A stretch of DNA of 64,000 bases from Dehalococcoidia bacterium (GTDB lineage Bacteria > Chloroflexota > Dehalococcoidia > SpSt-223): assembly GCA_025054935.1 (NCBI GenBank), contig JANWZD010000007.1, forward strand, positions 93,513 through 157,512. The letters are read 5' to 3'. The notes under the pieces were generated by a model. It did not search any database and was not told the DNA's origin. It saw only the letters and a program-made list of their open reading frames with translations. This document shows positions 33,476-42,301 of this stretch, one piece after another. The translations under genes were made by a program, and so were the position numbers. Each line of letters begins with the position of its first letter. Within the stretch, counting starts at the first letter, position 1.

Positions 33476-34517
33476 GCCCGGCCGGATCTTCGAGCCAGGG
33501 CCAAGCGGGAGCTGGGACGAGGAGGTGGTCTCCTGCCCGGTTGTGCTGCGCGAGGGCGGCCGCTTCCGGATGTGGTATTACGGCCGCGAGCGGAATTTCC
33601 CTGGCGGCGCGATCGAAGGGGGAGGGGACGGCATCCCGATGGGACGGACCGGGCTCGCCGAGTCATCGGACGGGATCCATTTCGTGCGGGTGGCCGGCCC
33701 CGGCCATCGCGGCGCCGTGCTCGACCCGAGCGGTGTTCCGGGACGTTTCGATAGCTGGCAGGTCGGCGGCACCGATGTGACCCGCGTCGGGGACCTCTAC
33801 TCCCTCTATTTCATGGGCGCGTGGGACGGCGCGACGATGGTCGAGGGGCACCTGCGGAAGGGCTTCCCGCTCCGGATTGGGCTCGCCCGCTCCACCGACG
33901 GCCTCCACTTTGAGCGCGTGGACGGCCCCTACGCCGGCGCGGTGCTGACGAACGGCGCGCCCGGCGAGTGGGACGAGTGGTTTGTCGGCTGGCCGCGGAT
34001 CCTCGCCCTGCCCGGAGGCGGCTGGCGCATGTATTACCACGGCGCTGGCCCGACCCATCCGCGCGCCGCGGGGATCGCCGAGTCGGCGGACGGCGTCCAC
34101 TGGGAGAAACGGGGCGTCGTCCTCGCTCCCACGGGCAACTCCGACGATTTCGACTGCCGCGCTATTTCGACGCGCCACGTCATCCCTTGGCAAGGCGGGT
34201 ATCTGATGGCCTACGAGGCGCTGCCCGCCGAGTCTCGCGGCTCCTACCGCATCGGCATCGCGACCTCACCGGACGGCCTGCGCTGGGAGCGGCTGCGCGG
34301 TCCGCTCACCCTCGGCTGCGTTCTTGATGTCGGGCCGGCCGGCACCTGGGATTCCCTCGCCATCGGCACACCGTATCTTGTGCCCGACGGCGCGGGGCTG
34401 CTGATGTACTACGTCGGCTTTGGCCCGCGGCCAACCGCCCGCGGCGTCGGCGGAAGCATCGGCCTCGCTCGCTGCGATGGCCGCGACCTGACGCGCTGGG
34501 AGAAGGTCAGCGCATGA
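33468..34517 (+). CDS. Glycosidase-like five-bladed beta-propeller protein
   Basis: A 349-residue protein with repeated blade-like segments (ESSDGIHF, RSTDGLHF, ESADGVHW, TSPDGLRW, each preceded by aromatic-rich strands such as MYYHGAG). This is the GH43/GH32/GH130-like propeller pattern. Signal peptide is absent, so it is probably cytoplasmic or a non-secreted phosphorylase/hydrolase-like protein. No clear catalytic acid triad can be assigned by eye. ATG overlaps the ABM gene by 8 bp. Substrate unknown. Confidence 0.75.
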   Translation: MAEPGRIFEPGPSGSWDEEVVSCPVVLREGGRFRMWYYGRERNFPGGAIEGGGDGIPMGRTGLAESSDGIHFVRVAGPGHRGAVLDPSGVPGRFDSWQVGGTDVTRVGDLYSLYFMGAWDGATMVEGHLRKGFPLRIGLARSTDGLHFERVDGPYAGAVLTNGAPGEWDEWFVGWPRILALPGGGWRMYYHGAGPTHPRAAGIAESADGVHWEKRGVVLAPTGNSDDFDCRAISTRHVIPWQGGYLMAYEALPAESRGSYRIGIATSPDGLRWERLRGPLTLGCVLDVGPAGTWDSLAIGTPYLVPDGAGLLMYYVGFGPRPTARGVGGSIGLARCDGRDLTRWEKVSA

Positions 34518-34663
34518 GGCAGAGCCGAAACGCCAACAGCGCCGGCACCTAACCGAGGTGTGGCGGGCGGCGCTTCTGCTCACGCGCGGCGCTCATCTTG
34601 ATCGAACGGGCGACAATTCGACAAGGCGGGGGCCGCCAGCCCCCTTCTTCGGAGGAGCAGCCT

Positions 34664-35161
34664 ATGCAGCGTCCGCAACGGATCCCTCCCGGTCCGGGCC
34701 AAGAATCGGTGTGGGATTACCCGCGGCCGCCCCGGGTCGAGCCGGTCAGCAAGCGGCTCCGCGTTGTCTTCAACGGCACGACCATCGCCGAGACGACCCG
34801 CGGCTATCGGGTGCTGGAGACCAGCCACCCGCCGGTCTACTACTTCCCCCCGGATGACATCCTGCCGGGCGTGCTGACGCCGAACCCGCGGCAAACATTC
34901 TGTGAATTCAAAGGAACGGCAAGCTACTACGACGTGTGCGTCGGAGAGCGGACCGCTGCCGCTGCTGCTTGGACATACCGGGACCCGACACCGGCATACC
35001 GCGCGATCGCCAACTACGTTGCCTTCTATCCCTCGCGGATGGATGCGTGCTACGTCGACGACGAGCGCGTCCAAGCCCAGCCGGGCGATTTCTACGGCGG
35101 CTGGATCACCAGCGCCATCGTCGGCCCCTTCAAGGGCGGGCCGGGCACGGCGGGCTGGTAG
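34664..35161 (+). CDS. DUF427 domain protein
   Basis: A 165-residue protein of the DUF427 family (small beta-rich proteins with a conserved RGYRVLET and YYFPPDD motif). The domain extends from residue about 30 to 140, with FCEFKGTASYYDV and AWTYRDP following. Start ATG 34664 follows GGAGGAG. It is convergent with the LLM gene at 35167, 5 bp away. Function unknown for the family. Confidence 0.88.
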   Translation: MQRPQRIPPGPGQESVWDYPRPPRVEPVSKRLRVVFNGTTIAETTRGYRVLETSHPPVYYFPPDDILPGVLTPNPRQTFCEFKGTASYYDVCVGERTAAAAAWTYRDPTPAYRAIANYVAFYPSRMDACYVDDERVQAQPGDFYGGWITSAIVGPFKGGPGTAGW

Positions 35162-35166
35162 GGAGC

Positions 35167-36129
35167 TCAGCGGCCGAAGGTTTCGATGACCGCGGCAAGG
35201 TAGTCGTTCACTCGCGGGCCGCCCGGCGTATAGAAGACAGGGACGTCATACAGCCCGTCCCACCGCTCGGCGAACTGGCGGCGCGCCTCGTCCGGAGGTC
35301 CAGTGATCGCGAGCGCATCGAGGAGCGTGTCGGGAAGCGCCGCAAGCGCGGCGTCGGTGGTGCCCGCAGCGAGCGCGGCGCGGACGGCAGCAAATGCCTG
35401 CTCCCACCCCATCCGGCGGGCGATTGCATCGAGCTTGGCTGGCTCTCCTTGGATCGCGCGGGCGTAGTACCGCCGGACATCGTCGCGGCAGGTCTGCCGG
35501 TCCGGCCCGATGGCGGTGAAGATCCAGCCGCTGACCGGCGGGCGCGGCCGTCCCGCTTCGCGCGCCCCTGCCTCGACTGCCGGGAGGATCACCTCCCGGG
35601 CCCAGTGCGCCGGCCAGAAGGGATGCCCCGCCACCCCGTCAGCGACCCGCCCCGCCATCCGCATCATCCGCGGCGTGAGCGCTCCGACATAGATCGGGAT
35701 CGCGATCGCCGGCTGGCTCCCAAGGATGTCGAGCGAGAAGAAACGACCGCGGAACGGTCCCGGGGGACCGGCAAAATAGCGGCGCATCAGCGCGATCCAC
35801 TCCGCCATCCGTTCCGCGCCGTGAGAACGCTCGCGCGGGAACTGCAGGGCAGCATCCGGGAGCGTTGTCGCCCCGATCCCGAGCCGGAATCGCCCGCCGG
35901 CGAGCCCCTGCAGCAGCCGCGCCGCGCTCGCCACGATCGCTGGCTCGTAGTTGTAGACCGTCAGGACGCCCGTGCCGACCGCAGCGCGCTGACTCGCGAG
36001 CACGACCGCCGCGGCATGGATCAGGCCGCCCTCGTGCCATACCTCATCGAAGCCGGCGGCCTCGGCACGCCGGACCCATTCGGCCTGCTCGGCGGGCGGC
36101 AAGAAGTTGATCACGATCCCTTTCGGCAT
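35167..36129 (-). CDS. LLM-class flavin-dependent oxidoreductase
   Basis: A 320-residue luciferase-like TIM-barrel protein. It has the AEAAGFDEVW helix near the N-terminus and LAGGRFRLGIGATT before the mid-barrel. The C-terminal part contains the typical GPPDEARRQF helix. Nine bases separate it from the next LLM gene upstream in the same direction, so both may be on one transcript. F420 or FMN cannot be distinguished. It lies near DUF427 and fasciclin genes without metabolic clue. Confidence 0.85.
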   Translation of the reverse strand: MPKGIVINFLPPAEQAEWVRRAEAAGFDEVWHEGGLIHAAAVVLASQRAAVGTGVLTVYNYEPAIVASAARLLQGLAGGRFRLGIGATTLPDAALQFPRERSHGAERMAEWIALMRRYFAGPPGPFRGRFFSLDILGSQPAIAIPIYVGALTPRMMRMAGRVADGVAGHPFWPAHWAREVILPAVEAGAREAGRPRPPVSGWIFTAIGPDRQTCRDDVRRYYARAIQGEPAKLDAIARRMGWEQAFAAVRAALAAGTTDAALAALPDTLLDALAITGPPDEARRQFAERWDGLYDVPVFYTPGGPRVNDYLAAVIETFGR

Positions 36130-36138
36130 CGTCTCCCC

Positions 36139-37092
36139 CTAGCGGAAACGGGGCATCACCTCGCGGGCAAACAGCCGCAGCATCTCGTGCTCCCGCTCAA
36201 CCATGTTGAACAGAAAATGCGTCACGCCGATCTCAAGGTACTCTTGAATGCGTGCCGCGACGCGGTCGGGACCGCCTGCAAGATAGAGCGACCTTGCGCG
36301 CTCGACCGGAAAGCCGCGGCGCGCTGCGAGCGCTTCGAGGCGGCGGTCAGCCTCCTCGTCGCGCTCGGCGAGCACCAACGGGGCGCCCATCACGAGCTCG
36401 ATCTCGTCGATCGCACGGCCAACTTCGTCGCAGTGGCGCTGGAGCACCTGCTTTTTGTGCCGCCACACCGCCGGCTCCCCCCACGTCTGCCAGGCGTCGG
36501 CGTGCCGCGCCACAATCCGCGCGGTCACCCGCTCGCCGGCGCCGCCAATCAGAATGGGCAGGCGCGGCTGAAGCGGTTTGGGATAGCAGAGGGCGTCCTT
36601 CAGCTGGTAGTACCGACCGTGAAAGTTCGCCCGGTGCTCCGTCCAGAGCAGCCGCAGAACCTGCACCGCCTCGTTCAGCCGCCGCAGCCGCTCCGGCACG
36701 TCGTAAAAGGGGATGCCATACATCGTGTGCTCGAGTTCGTACCACGCCGCCCCCATCCCCACATACAGCCGGCCGCCCGTGATGTGGTCGACCGTCGCCG
36801 CCATATTGGCAAGGACGGCCGGATGACGATAGGTATTGCCGGTCACAAGACAGCCGACCCGGAGGCGGCGGGTGAGCGCGCCTAGCGCGGTGAGGGTAGT
36901 CCAGCCTTCGAGGCAGTCATCCTCGATCCACGGCTCCTTGGTGCCCCCGGGGCTGATCGGGATGAAATGGTCAAAAGTCCACCCCGTATCAAAGCCAAGG
37001 TCATCAACCAGCTGGAAGACATCAAGCAGCTCTTGCCACGTAATATGCTGGGGGCCAACCTGAATGCCAAAGCGGATCGGAAAGTTCGCCAT
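36139..37092 (-). CDS. LLM-class F420-dependent oxidoreductase
   Basis: A 317-residue luciferase-like protein with FGIQVGPQ at the N-terminus, a TWTFDHF-like segment (GWTFDHFIPI), and ITGGRLYVGMGAAW; this pattern resembles the F420-dependent LLM subgroup. Start ATG 37092 has AAGGAG. It is followed by another LLM gene 9 bp downstream. Both together may act on related substrates. No specific substrate can be named. Confidence 0.86.
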   Translation of the reverse strand: MANFPIRFGIQVGPQHITWQELLDVFQLVDDLGFDTGWTFDHFIPISPGGTKEPWIEDDCLEGWTTLTALGALTRRLRVGCLVTGNTYRHPAVLANMAATVDHITGGRLYVGMGAAWYELEHTMYGIPFYDVPERLRRLNEAVQVLRLLWTEHRANFHGRYYQLKDALCYPKPLQPRLPILIGGAGERVTARIVARHADAWQTWGEPAVWRHKKQVLQRHCDEVGRAIDEIELVMGAPLVLAERDEEADRRLEALAARRGFPVERARSLYLAGGPDRVAARIQEYLEIGVTHFLFNMVEREHEMLRLFAREVMPRFR

Positions 37093-37269
37093 CGGCGCTC
37101 CTTGCGACAGTGTCGGCGCTTGGTAGCATGTCTGCCGCAAGGCCGTCAACTGCGCCGGAGGAGGGCGACGGCTGCCGCTGAGCCGGGGAACCGTCAGCAG
37201 CGCGGAGGGAGAGGAGCCCCGCGCCGCCCCATCGCTCGGGAGAGGACGGCGCGGAGTGGCGGAGCGCCG

Positions 37270-37671
37270 TTAGCTCGGCAGGATGACGCTGTCGATCACG
37301 TGGATGACGCCGTTGTCGGCGACAATATCAGCCTGAACCACGCGGGCATCATTCACTTTTACGCCGTCCGACGTGTCGAAGCGGACCTCTTGTCCTTGGA
37401 CGGTCTTCGCGCTCGACATGGTGGCGACGTCAGCAGCCATCACCTTGCCCGGGACGACATGGTAGGTCAGCACGCTGACAAGCTTATCCTTGTCGGCCAG
37501 CAGCCCTTCGATCGTGCCGGCAGGAAGCTTGGCGAAGGCGTCGTCGTTCGGCGCAAAGACGGTGAAGGGGCCGGCTCCCTTGAGCGTGTCGACGAGCCCA
37601 GCCGCCTGCACTGCCTTAACGAGGGTGGAGAAGGATCCGGCAGCAACCGCCGTTTCAACGATGTCAGCCAT
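37270..37671 (-). CDS. Fasciclin (FAS1) domain protein
   Basis: A 133-residue single-FAS1 protein. Signature segments are [14 protein letters not shown] and [10 protein letters not shown] (about 45-80) and a C-terminal [16 protein letters not shown]1 domains mediate adhesion or ligand binding, often secreted, but no signal peptide is present here. ATG 37671 follows GAGGAG. Its own promoter (-35 AGTCAA complement, -10 ACTCTA complement) lies in the gap after the CbiX-like gene, with a 14-bp palindrome over the predicted start site, so it is likely a regulated gene. Confidence 0.93.
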   Translation of the reverse strand: MADIVETAVAAGSFSTLVKAVQAAGLVDTLKGAGPFTVFAPNDDAFAKLPAGTIEGLLADKDKLVSVLTYHVVPGKVMAADVATMSSAKTVQGQEVRFDTSDGVKVNDARVVQADIVADNGVIHVIDSVILPS

Positions 37672-37707
37672 GAGCGAGTCTCCTCACGATACGCCAAGAT
37701 GTGGGGC

Positions 37708-37721
37708 TGCGAACGTTCGCA
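37708..37721. promoter_or_regulatory. 14-bp perfect palindrome, putative operator
   Basis: TGCGAACGTTCGCA is a perfect dyad. It lies five bases downstream of the fasciclin -10 hexamer, so it covers the expected transcription start, a typical repressor position. It is not the Gram-positive LexA box, which has four bases between GAAC and GTTC. Confidence 0.6.
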
Positions 37722-37726
37722 ATGAG

Positions 37727-37755
37727 ACTCTAGAGAACTCTGAACCGTCAGTCAA
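37727..37755 (-). promoter_or_regulatory. Promoter of fasciclin gene
   Basis: On the minus strand TTGACT (complement of 37750-37755) and TAGAGT (complement of 37727-37732) are 17 bp apart. The -35 overlaps the last codons of the CbiX-like gene. Start of transcription is expected around 37720, giving a ~50-base leader with a GAGGAG ribosome-binding site. Confidence 0.65.
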
Positions 37756-39053
37756 GCTTCATTTTTTGCGCCAAGCGACGCCCGGTGTTCTGTCCAGTAG
37801 TGGGTTGTCTTTGCCACCGCCGTGACCACGTTCTTGATCTCGTGTTCGAGCCGAAAGCGCGGACCAGCCGGCAGATAGATGACCGTGCCTTCCCGGCGGG
37901 CGAAGACATTCTCTACGATGATCGCCCGCAGCAGCCAAATCGCCATCTCCTCATCGTCACACCGGATGCCGATCCAGCCCGGCGACTGACTGAGCACCAC
38001 CGGCAGTCCGGTGGTCATCGTGATCCCGCGTGTCAGTTCCGCGATAACGCGCGCGTACCCCTCCGGATCGGACTCGACTTCGCTCGGCGGCACGGGTTCG
38101 AGGAGTGTTCCCCGGTGAGGCGGACCGCCGGCCAGCGCAAGCTCACAGAACCCTGACCACACGCGGTCCCACGCCACTTGGCCCTGCTCATCGTAGACTA
38201 GGTCTGCCGCGCTCATCGGCGCGGCGCTCACGGATACCCCGCCGCGGTAGCGAGGCGGCAGGATGGCATCGAGTGCAGCGAGCGGGTGCGCATGGCTGAG
38301 ACCGCCGTGCGTGTGCGTTTCCGCCATTTGCTGTCGCGCCGCCGCCTCGGCTTGCGCAGCGATATGCCGCACGATCGCCTGAACAATCTGAGGGTGGCCG
38401 CCGGCTGGCGCCAGTCGCTCGATCGTTAGCGCCGGGTCGGCCGCCTGCAGCTGCCCCAGCTGCTCATCGAGGCGCGCCAGCAGCGGCCCGCCCACCACCA
38501 GCAGAGGAGCGACGAGCAGCCGTTTCTCTCCCCGCGCAGTCAGTTGCTCGGCGGCGTCGGCGAGGCGCGGCCAGCTCCCATCGATGAAGGCATAATTCAG
38601 CGCTCGAATGTCAGCGCGCTCGGCAAGAAGCCGAGCAAGCCGAGCCACTTCCGCCCGCCATTCGCTGCTCGCGCCGGCTTCTGCAGCAAGGAGCACCGCT
38701 CCCGCCGGCGAGCGAGCAAGCTGCTCCGCCAGCGACCCCACAATCGCCTCGCCAAGCGGCGCCCGTCCCAGCCAATGGATGCTCACGGTCGGCATTGTCG
38801 CGCGGAGCGATTTGAGGGCCGCCGGCATCTCATCTGGCCCCGTCAAGCAGAGCGAGACGGCGCGGAGGCGATACTTCCCTCCCCCAGCGATCTGGCGGAC
38901 AGTCGCCGCCGCCTTTGCCGCGCTTGTCAGCCACGCCTTCTCCGACGTCTGCGCCGCGAAGGCAGCGGCCAGAGCCGAGGCGGCAGCGTCGCTCTCGGCT
39001 CCATCCTGAACTATCAGGAGGACAGGCGCTGAAGAGAGACGAACCGATGGCAT
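37752..39053 (-). CDS. CbiX-like protein with His-rich linker and extra C-terminal domain
   Basis: A 433-residue protein. Two repeated CbiX/SirB-like (chelatase fold) halves occupy about residues 1-110 and 115-240, but neither shows the HGS motif or the later metal-binding histidine of active sirohydrochlorin chelatases. A His-rich linker (ETHTHGGLSHAH, about 249-260) precedes a C-terminal domain (~280-425) with PPSEVESDPEGY and RFRLEHEIKNVV that I cannot name but have seen attached to CbiX in related bacteria. It may be a cobalt-binding or regulatory relative. It precedes fasciclin and is followed by no cobalamin gene. Activity is doubtful. Confidence 0.7.
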   Translation of the reverse strand: MPSVRLSSAPVLLIVQDGAESDAAASALAAAFAAQTSEKAWLTSAAKAAATVRQIAGGGKYRLRAVSLCLTGPDEMPAALKSLRATMPTVSIHWLGRAPLGEAIVGSLAEQLARSPAGAVLLAAEAGASSEWRAEVARLARLLAERADIRALNYAFIDGSWPRLADAAEQLTARGEKRLLVAPLLVVGGPLLARLDEQLGQLQAADPALTIERLAPAGGHPQIVQAIVRHIAAQAEAAARQQMAETHTHGGLSHAHPLAALDAILPPRYRGGVSVSAAPMSAADLVYDEQGQVAWDRVWSGFCELALAGGPPHRGTLLEPVPPSEVESDPEGYARVIAELTRGITMTTGLPVVLSQSPGWIGIRCDDEEMAIWLLRAIIVENVFARREGTVIYLPAGPRFRLEHEIKNVVTAVAKTTHYWTEHRASLGAKNEA

Positions 39054-39198
39054 AAGTGTGCCTGCAGGTATGGATGACTGAACCGCTCAAAGTGTAGCCG
39101 CACCGGCGGCCTCTGTCGCTCCCGCTCCATCTGGGATGCGCCTTCTGCAGTCAGTCCCTCCAGAGTGGGGGCAAGTCTGCGCGAGGGGGTGATCGATC

Positions 39199-40269
39199 TC
39201 AGCGGGTCGCTTCCCACAGCCACGAGATCGTCACACCGCTCGGCCGCTCCTCGACAGCGCGGAAGCCGGCGGCTTTGAGCATTCCGGTGAAGTCCGCCCG
39301 GACCCAGGCGAGCGAATAGGGCTCGGCATTATGCGCGGCAAAGTATTCGCGGTTGTAGTCCTGCAGAATGGACGTGTGGCGCGCCGCGCTCATCATGTCG
39401 ACAACCGCAAAGATGCCGCCCGGCCGGAGGATGCGATGCACCTCGCGGACGACCCGCTGCGCGACTTCGATCGGAATTTCGTGAAACAGGATGTACGCAA
39501 AGGCGAGGTCGAAAGCCTCGCCCGGAAAGCGCGTCTCCTCGGCGGGCCGCTGCGCGAAATGGACTGGAATGCCGAGCTCAACGGCGCGCTTGTGGGCGTA
39601 GCGGACCATAGGCGCGGCAAGGTCGATCCCCCAAACTTCCGCGGCGGGAAAGCGCTTCTTGAGCGCCGTCGTGCTTTGCCCGATCGCGCAGCCGAGGTCA
39701 ACGACGCGGCGCACCACCCCATCTGCCGGCAGCCGCACGCGGTCGACCAGCGCCTGCTGCAGCTCATCGTCGTCATTGTCGCCGGTGAAGAGATACTTCG
39801 TTCCGTAGTGGTAGAAATAGCCGGCGAGCGGGTCGCGATGATAGCTCCCGGGCTGGAGATGAAAGGCAACCCGCTCGAAATAGGCAGGGTAGGAGAATGC
39901 GGGGTCGTACTCGACCGTGCCCGGCCCGCACTGGTCGGCGGCGTCGAGGGCGGCTTCCAGTTCCGCCCGCCGTTTCTCATAGGTCGCGACCACCCCGTCC
40001 CACATCATTTCCTGCGCTGACCGGTGGAGGCGGTTGCGGGCGGCAACGATCGGCAGCGAGTCGAGGGCGCGATGGGCATCTTCCAACGATGCAGGCCAGT
40101 GTCCCGCAGCGGCAGCGAACGCCTCGAAGGCGGAACGGGCGCGAGCGCGGAGGGCCGGCTCCACCGCGCCCAGCGTGAATGAGCGCAGCCCCTCGGCGAA
40201 GTCAAGATAGGCTTCATCGTCATGGTCAGTCGCTGCGAGCAGTGTCCCAATCCGACCGCGATCCCCCAT
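39199..40269 (-). CDS. SAM-dependent methyltransferase
   Basis: A 356-residue class I methyltransferase. The SAM-binding motif VVDLGCAIGQST lies about residue 190, followed by acidic GIDLAAP (motif II-like) and LRPGG. The N-terminal ~170 residues are an extra helical region, ending in YFYHYGTKYLFTG. It is distantly alike to the methyltransferase at 45730-46620. ATG 40269 is behind AGAGGGG; an upstream ATG would overlap the OsmC promoter. Divergent from OsmC. Substrate unknown. Confidence 0.85.
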   Translation of the reverse strand: MGDRGRIGTLLAATDHDDEAYLDFAEGLRSFTLGAVEPALRARARSAFEAFAAAAGHWPASLEDAHRALDSLPIVAARNRLHRSAQEMMWDGVVATYEKRRAELEAALDAADQCGPGTVEYDPAFSYPAYFERVAFHLQPGSYHRDPLAGYFYHYGTKYLFTGDNDDDELQQALVDRVRLPADGVVRRVVDLGCAIGQSTTALKKRFPAAEVWGIDLAAPMVRYAHKRAVELGIPVHFAQRPAEETRFPGEAFDLAFAYILFHEIPIEVAQRVVREVHRILRPGGIFAVVDMMSAARHTSILQDYNREYFAAHNAEPYSLAWVRADFTGMLKAAGFRAVEERPSGVTISWLWEATR

Positions 40270-40343
40270 GCGCACCCCTCTCAGCGGCTCGGCAGCCGGC
40301 GTGGTAGAGTCGGCACGCAAAATTTTCCATCTGAGGTGCTCCT

Positions 40344-40787
40344 TTGGCAACGACACGCACGGCACGCGCCGTCTGGAACGGCGACTTGGCCTCCGGCTCC
40401 GGCGAGGTCACGGCGGTGAGCAGCGAGCGATTCGTCAATCTGCCCGTCAGCTGGCCGGCGCGCATCGAGCAGCCGGGCGGACGAACCAGCCCCGAAGAGC
40501 TGCTGGCCGCCGCCCACGCCAGCTGCTTCGCGATGGCGCTCTCAGCGGGGCTCGGCCGCGCCGGAACGCCCCCGACGCGGCTCGAGGTGAGCGCAACCGT
40601 CACCTTCGACCGAGTCAACGAGGCGTGGACAGTCACCAAGAGCGAGCTCACGGTGCGCGGGAGCGTGCCCGGCGCAACTCTCGAGGCATTCCGGCAGGCC
40701 GCCGAAACCGCGAAGGACAGCTGCCCCATCTCGCGTGCGCTGAAGGGCAACGTTGAGATGAGCGTCGCGGCGTCGCTCGATGGCTGA
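40344..40787 (+). CDS. OsmC-family peroxiredoxin-like protein
   Basis: OsmC-type (Ohr-like) thiol peroxidase detoxifying organic hydroperoxides. The two conserved cysteines, Cys61 in HASCFAMAL and Cys127 in DSCPISRA, are present with the usual spacing. Start is TTG (40344) behind a GAGGTG-like site. 147 residues, normal size. It overlaps the next gene by 8 bp, linking it to the SCP2-like pair. Confidence 0.92.
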   Translation: MATTRTARAVWNGDLASGSGEVTAVSSERFVNLPVSWPARIEQPGGRTSPEELLAAAHASCFAMALSAGLGRAGTPPTRLEVSATVTFDRVNEAWTVTKSELTVRGSVPGATLEAFRQAAETAKDSCPISRALKGNVEMSVAASLDG

Positions 40788-41556
40788 GATGACCGGCACC
40801 GCCGCCCTCACCCTTGCCGAATGGGAGACGTTCCTCGATCGGGTTGAGCAGCCGCTCAACGTTCAGCGGCGCGACCGCTTCTGGTACGAAGGAGAACTGA
40901 TCGACCGATCGTTCGCCTTTCTCTTCCAAGATGGGCGGCTGGTCAGCGCAACCGAGACGTTCGCGACCACGACGGGCGCTCCCCCTCGCCCCTTCGCCGA
41001 CCCCGCGCCAGCGTGGGAGCGGATTGCAGCGGGGGCGGGAGACCTCGCGCGGGCGGTCGACGCGGGACGGATCACCGCGCCCAAACTGACCTTCCAATTT
41101 CAGTTCTGGCTGATGCCGGACGTCGTCGCCTACGAAGTGAACTATCTTGCGAACGACGCCGAGGAACTGTTCGCCGGTAAACCGGTCCTCCCTGCAGAAC
41201 CGAGCCGCTGGGAACGGGTTGCTCATCTGCTGCGGGAGGGAAGCGTGCGCTTCGACGGGATGGAAGGGCAGTTTCAACGCGCCCGCTATCTCCAGACCTA
41301 TTTCGCCTTCCGCTTCGTCGACGGCGAACTGCGCGAGGTGCGGGAGATGGGTTTCGGCGCGCTTCCCGACCGGGTGTACGGCGAGGCGGCGCAGGTGTGG
41401 CGCGATCTCGGCAGCGGCCAGTTCAATCCGCTCCGCGACGTGGAGCGGGGCCGCTTCGGGCCGAACCTTGTGGCGACGTTCCGCGTTCTCAAGCATGGGC
41501 CTGTCGGGCATCTCGGCATCTTTCTTCGCCCGCTCCAACGGTTGGGGGTGCGATGA
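40780..41556 (+). CDS. SCP2-like (sterol-carrier-type) protein A
   Basis: A 258-residue protein with no catalytic motif. Two halves look alike: each ends in a WERI or VWRDL helix, then a Gly/Arg-rich strand turn (SGQFNPLRDVERG), then a long beta strand, matching the SCP2 pattern in which WxxLxxGxxxPxxAFxxGKLxxxG is followed by hydrophobic strands. Lipid or hydrophobic ligand binding is inferred. Begins 8 bp before the OsmC stop and overlaps the next gene as ATGA. Names in databases are likely hypothetical. Confidence 0.5.
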   Translation: MAEMTGTAALTLAEWETFLDRVEQPLNVQRRDRFWYEGELIDRSFAFLFQDGRLVSATETFATTTGAPPRPFADPAPAWERIAAGAGDLARAVDAGRITAPKLTFQFQFWLMPDVVAYEVNYLANDAEELFAGKPVLPAEPSRWERVAHLLREGSVRFDGMEGQFQRARYLQTYFAFRFVDGELREVREMGFGALPDRVYGEAAQVWRDLGSGQFNPLRDVERGRFGPNLVATFRVLKHGPVGHLGIFLRPLQRLGVR

Positions 41557-42296
41557 TGCTGTCCGGCCGCGCTACCATGGAATACTGGGAGCAGTTTCTC
41601 GCCGAGACCGTCCGGCTTGACGTGCCGGCAATCGAGCACGGGTCGCCAACGTCGCGCGGCTGGATGATGACCAAACTGATCGTCGTCCAGCTTGAGCGCG
41701 GAGTGCCGGTGGACGCGCGCGAGCTCGGCGATTTTGGGGAGCCGAGTGTCGTCTTTGCCGACCCCGAACGAGTGTGGAACGACTTGCTCGCCGAGCGGAT
41801 CAATCCGTTTCACCAAGTCGCGACGGGGCAGCTCCCGCTTGAACGCTTTTCCGCCGCCCTGCTTCTCTCCAAATCGCCGCTCCGCTTCTACAACGGCCCG
41901 CTCCTCTACTTTCGGGTCGACCCTCTGCTCGACCTGCCGAACGCGCACCGCTACGGACTGGCGGAGTGGGAGCAGCTGAAGGCCGACATCGCGCGCCCGC
42001 TGCCGGCGCCCGCGGCGGAGGATGCCCCCGCTGTCGACGGCCTGCTCATTCAGCGCGTGCTTACATTTCGCGCGTTCGATGGCCGGGTCGTGCAGGCCGC
42101 GGAACTTGGGGGCAGCCCTGACGGCCGCCCCATTCTCTGGGAGCCGGCGCAGCGGATCTGGAACGACATCGTTGCCGGCGCGCTCTCCCCAACGCGCCAC
42201 CTTGCTCATCTTTACGGAGATGTCGAACGGATGTCAGCGTTCTTCTTTTATGTCAAAGACCGCGACCATATCGGCTACGAGTTCGGGATCCGGTAG
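41553..42296 (+). CDS. SCP2-like (sterol-carrier-type) protein B
   Basis: A 247-residue protein paralogous in plan to the preceding one: two copies of a VWNDLLAERINPFHQVATGQLP / IWNDIVAGALSPTRHL type segment, each followed by a strand-rich stretch. This is again reminiscent of SCP2-like modules. ATG 41553 overlaps the upstream TGA (ATGA). The two tandem-module proteins may form a heterodimeric carrier; with OsmC upstream they may help handle lipid peroxides. Convergent with the amidohydrolase gene 5 bp away. All functional ideas are inference. Confidence 0.5.
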   Translation: MMLSGRATMEYWEQFLAETVRLDVPAIEHGSPTSRGWMMTKLIVVQLERGVPVDARELGDFGEPSVVFADPERVWNDLLAERINPFHQVATGQLPLERFSAALLLSKSPLRFYNGPLLYFRVDPLLDLPNAHRYGLAEWEQLKADIARPLPAPAAEDAPAVDGLLIQRVLTFRAFDGRVVQAAELGGSPDGRPILWEPAQRIWNDIVAGALSPTRHLAHLYGDVERMSAFFFYVKDRDHIGYEFGIR

Positions 42297-42301
42297 CGTC
42301 C

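Noticed and set aside
34936..36885. Long plus-strand open frame over the LLM genes
   Set aside because: Antisense shadow of 35167-36129 and 36139-37092, which show clear family motifs.
37708..37721. LexA/SOS box at fasciclin
   Set aside because: The core has no four-base spacer between GAAC and GTTC, as required by the Gram-positive LexA box.
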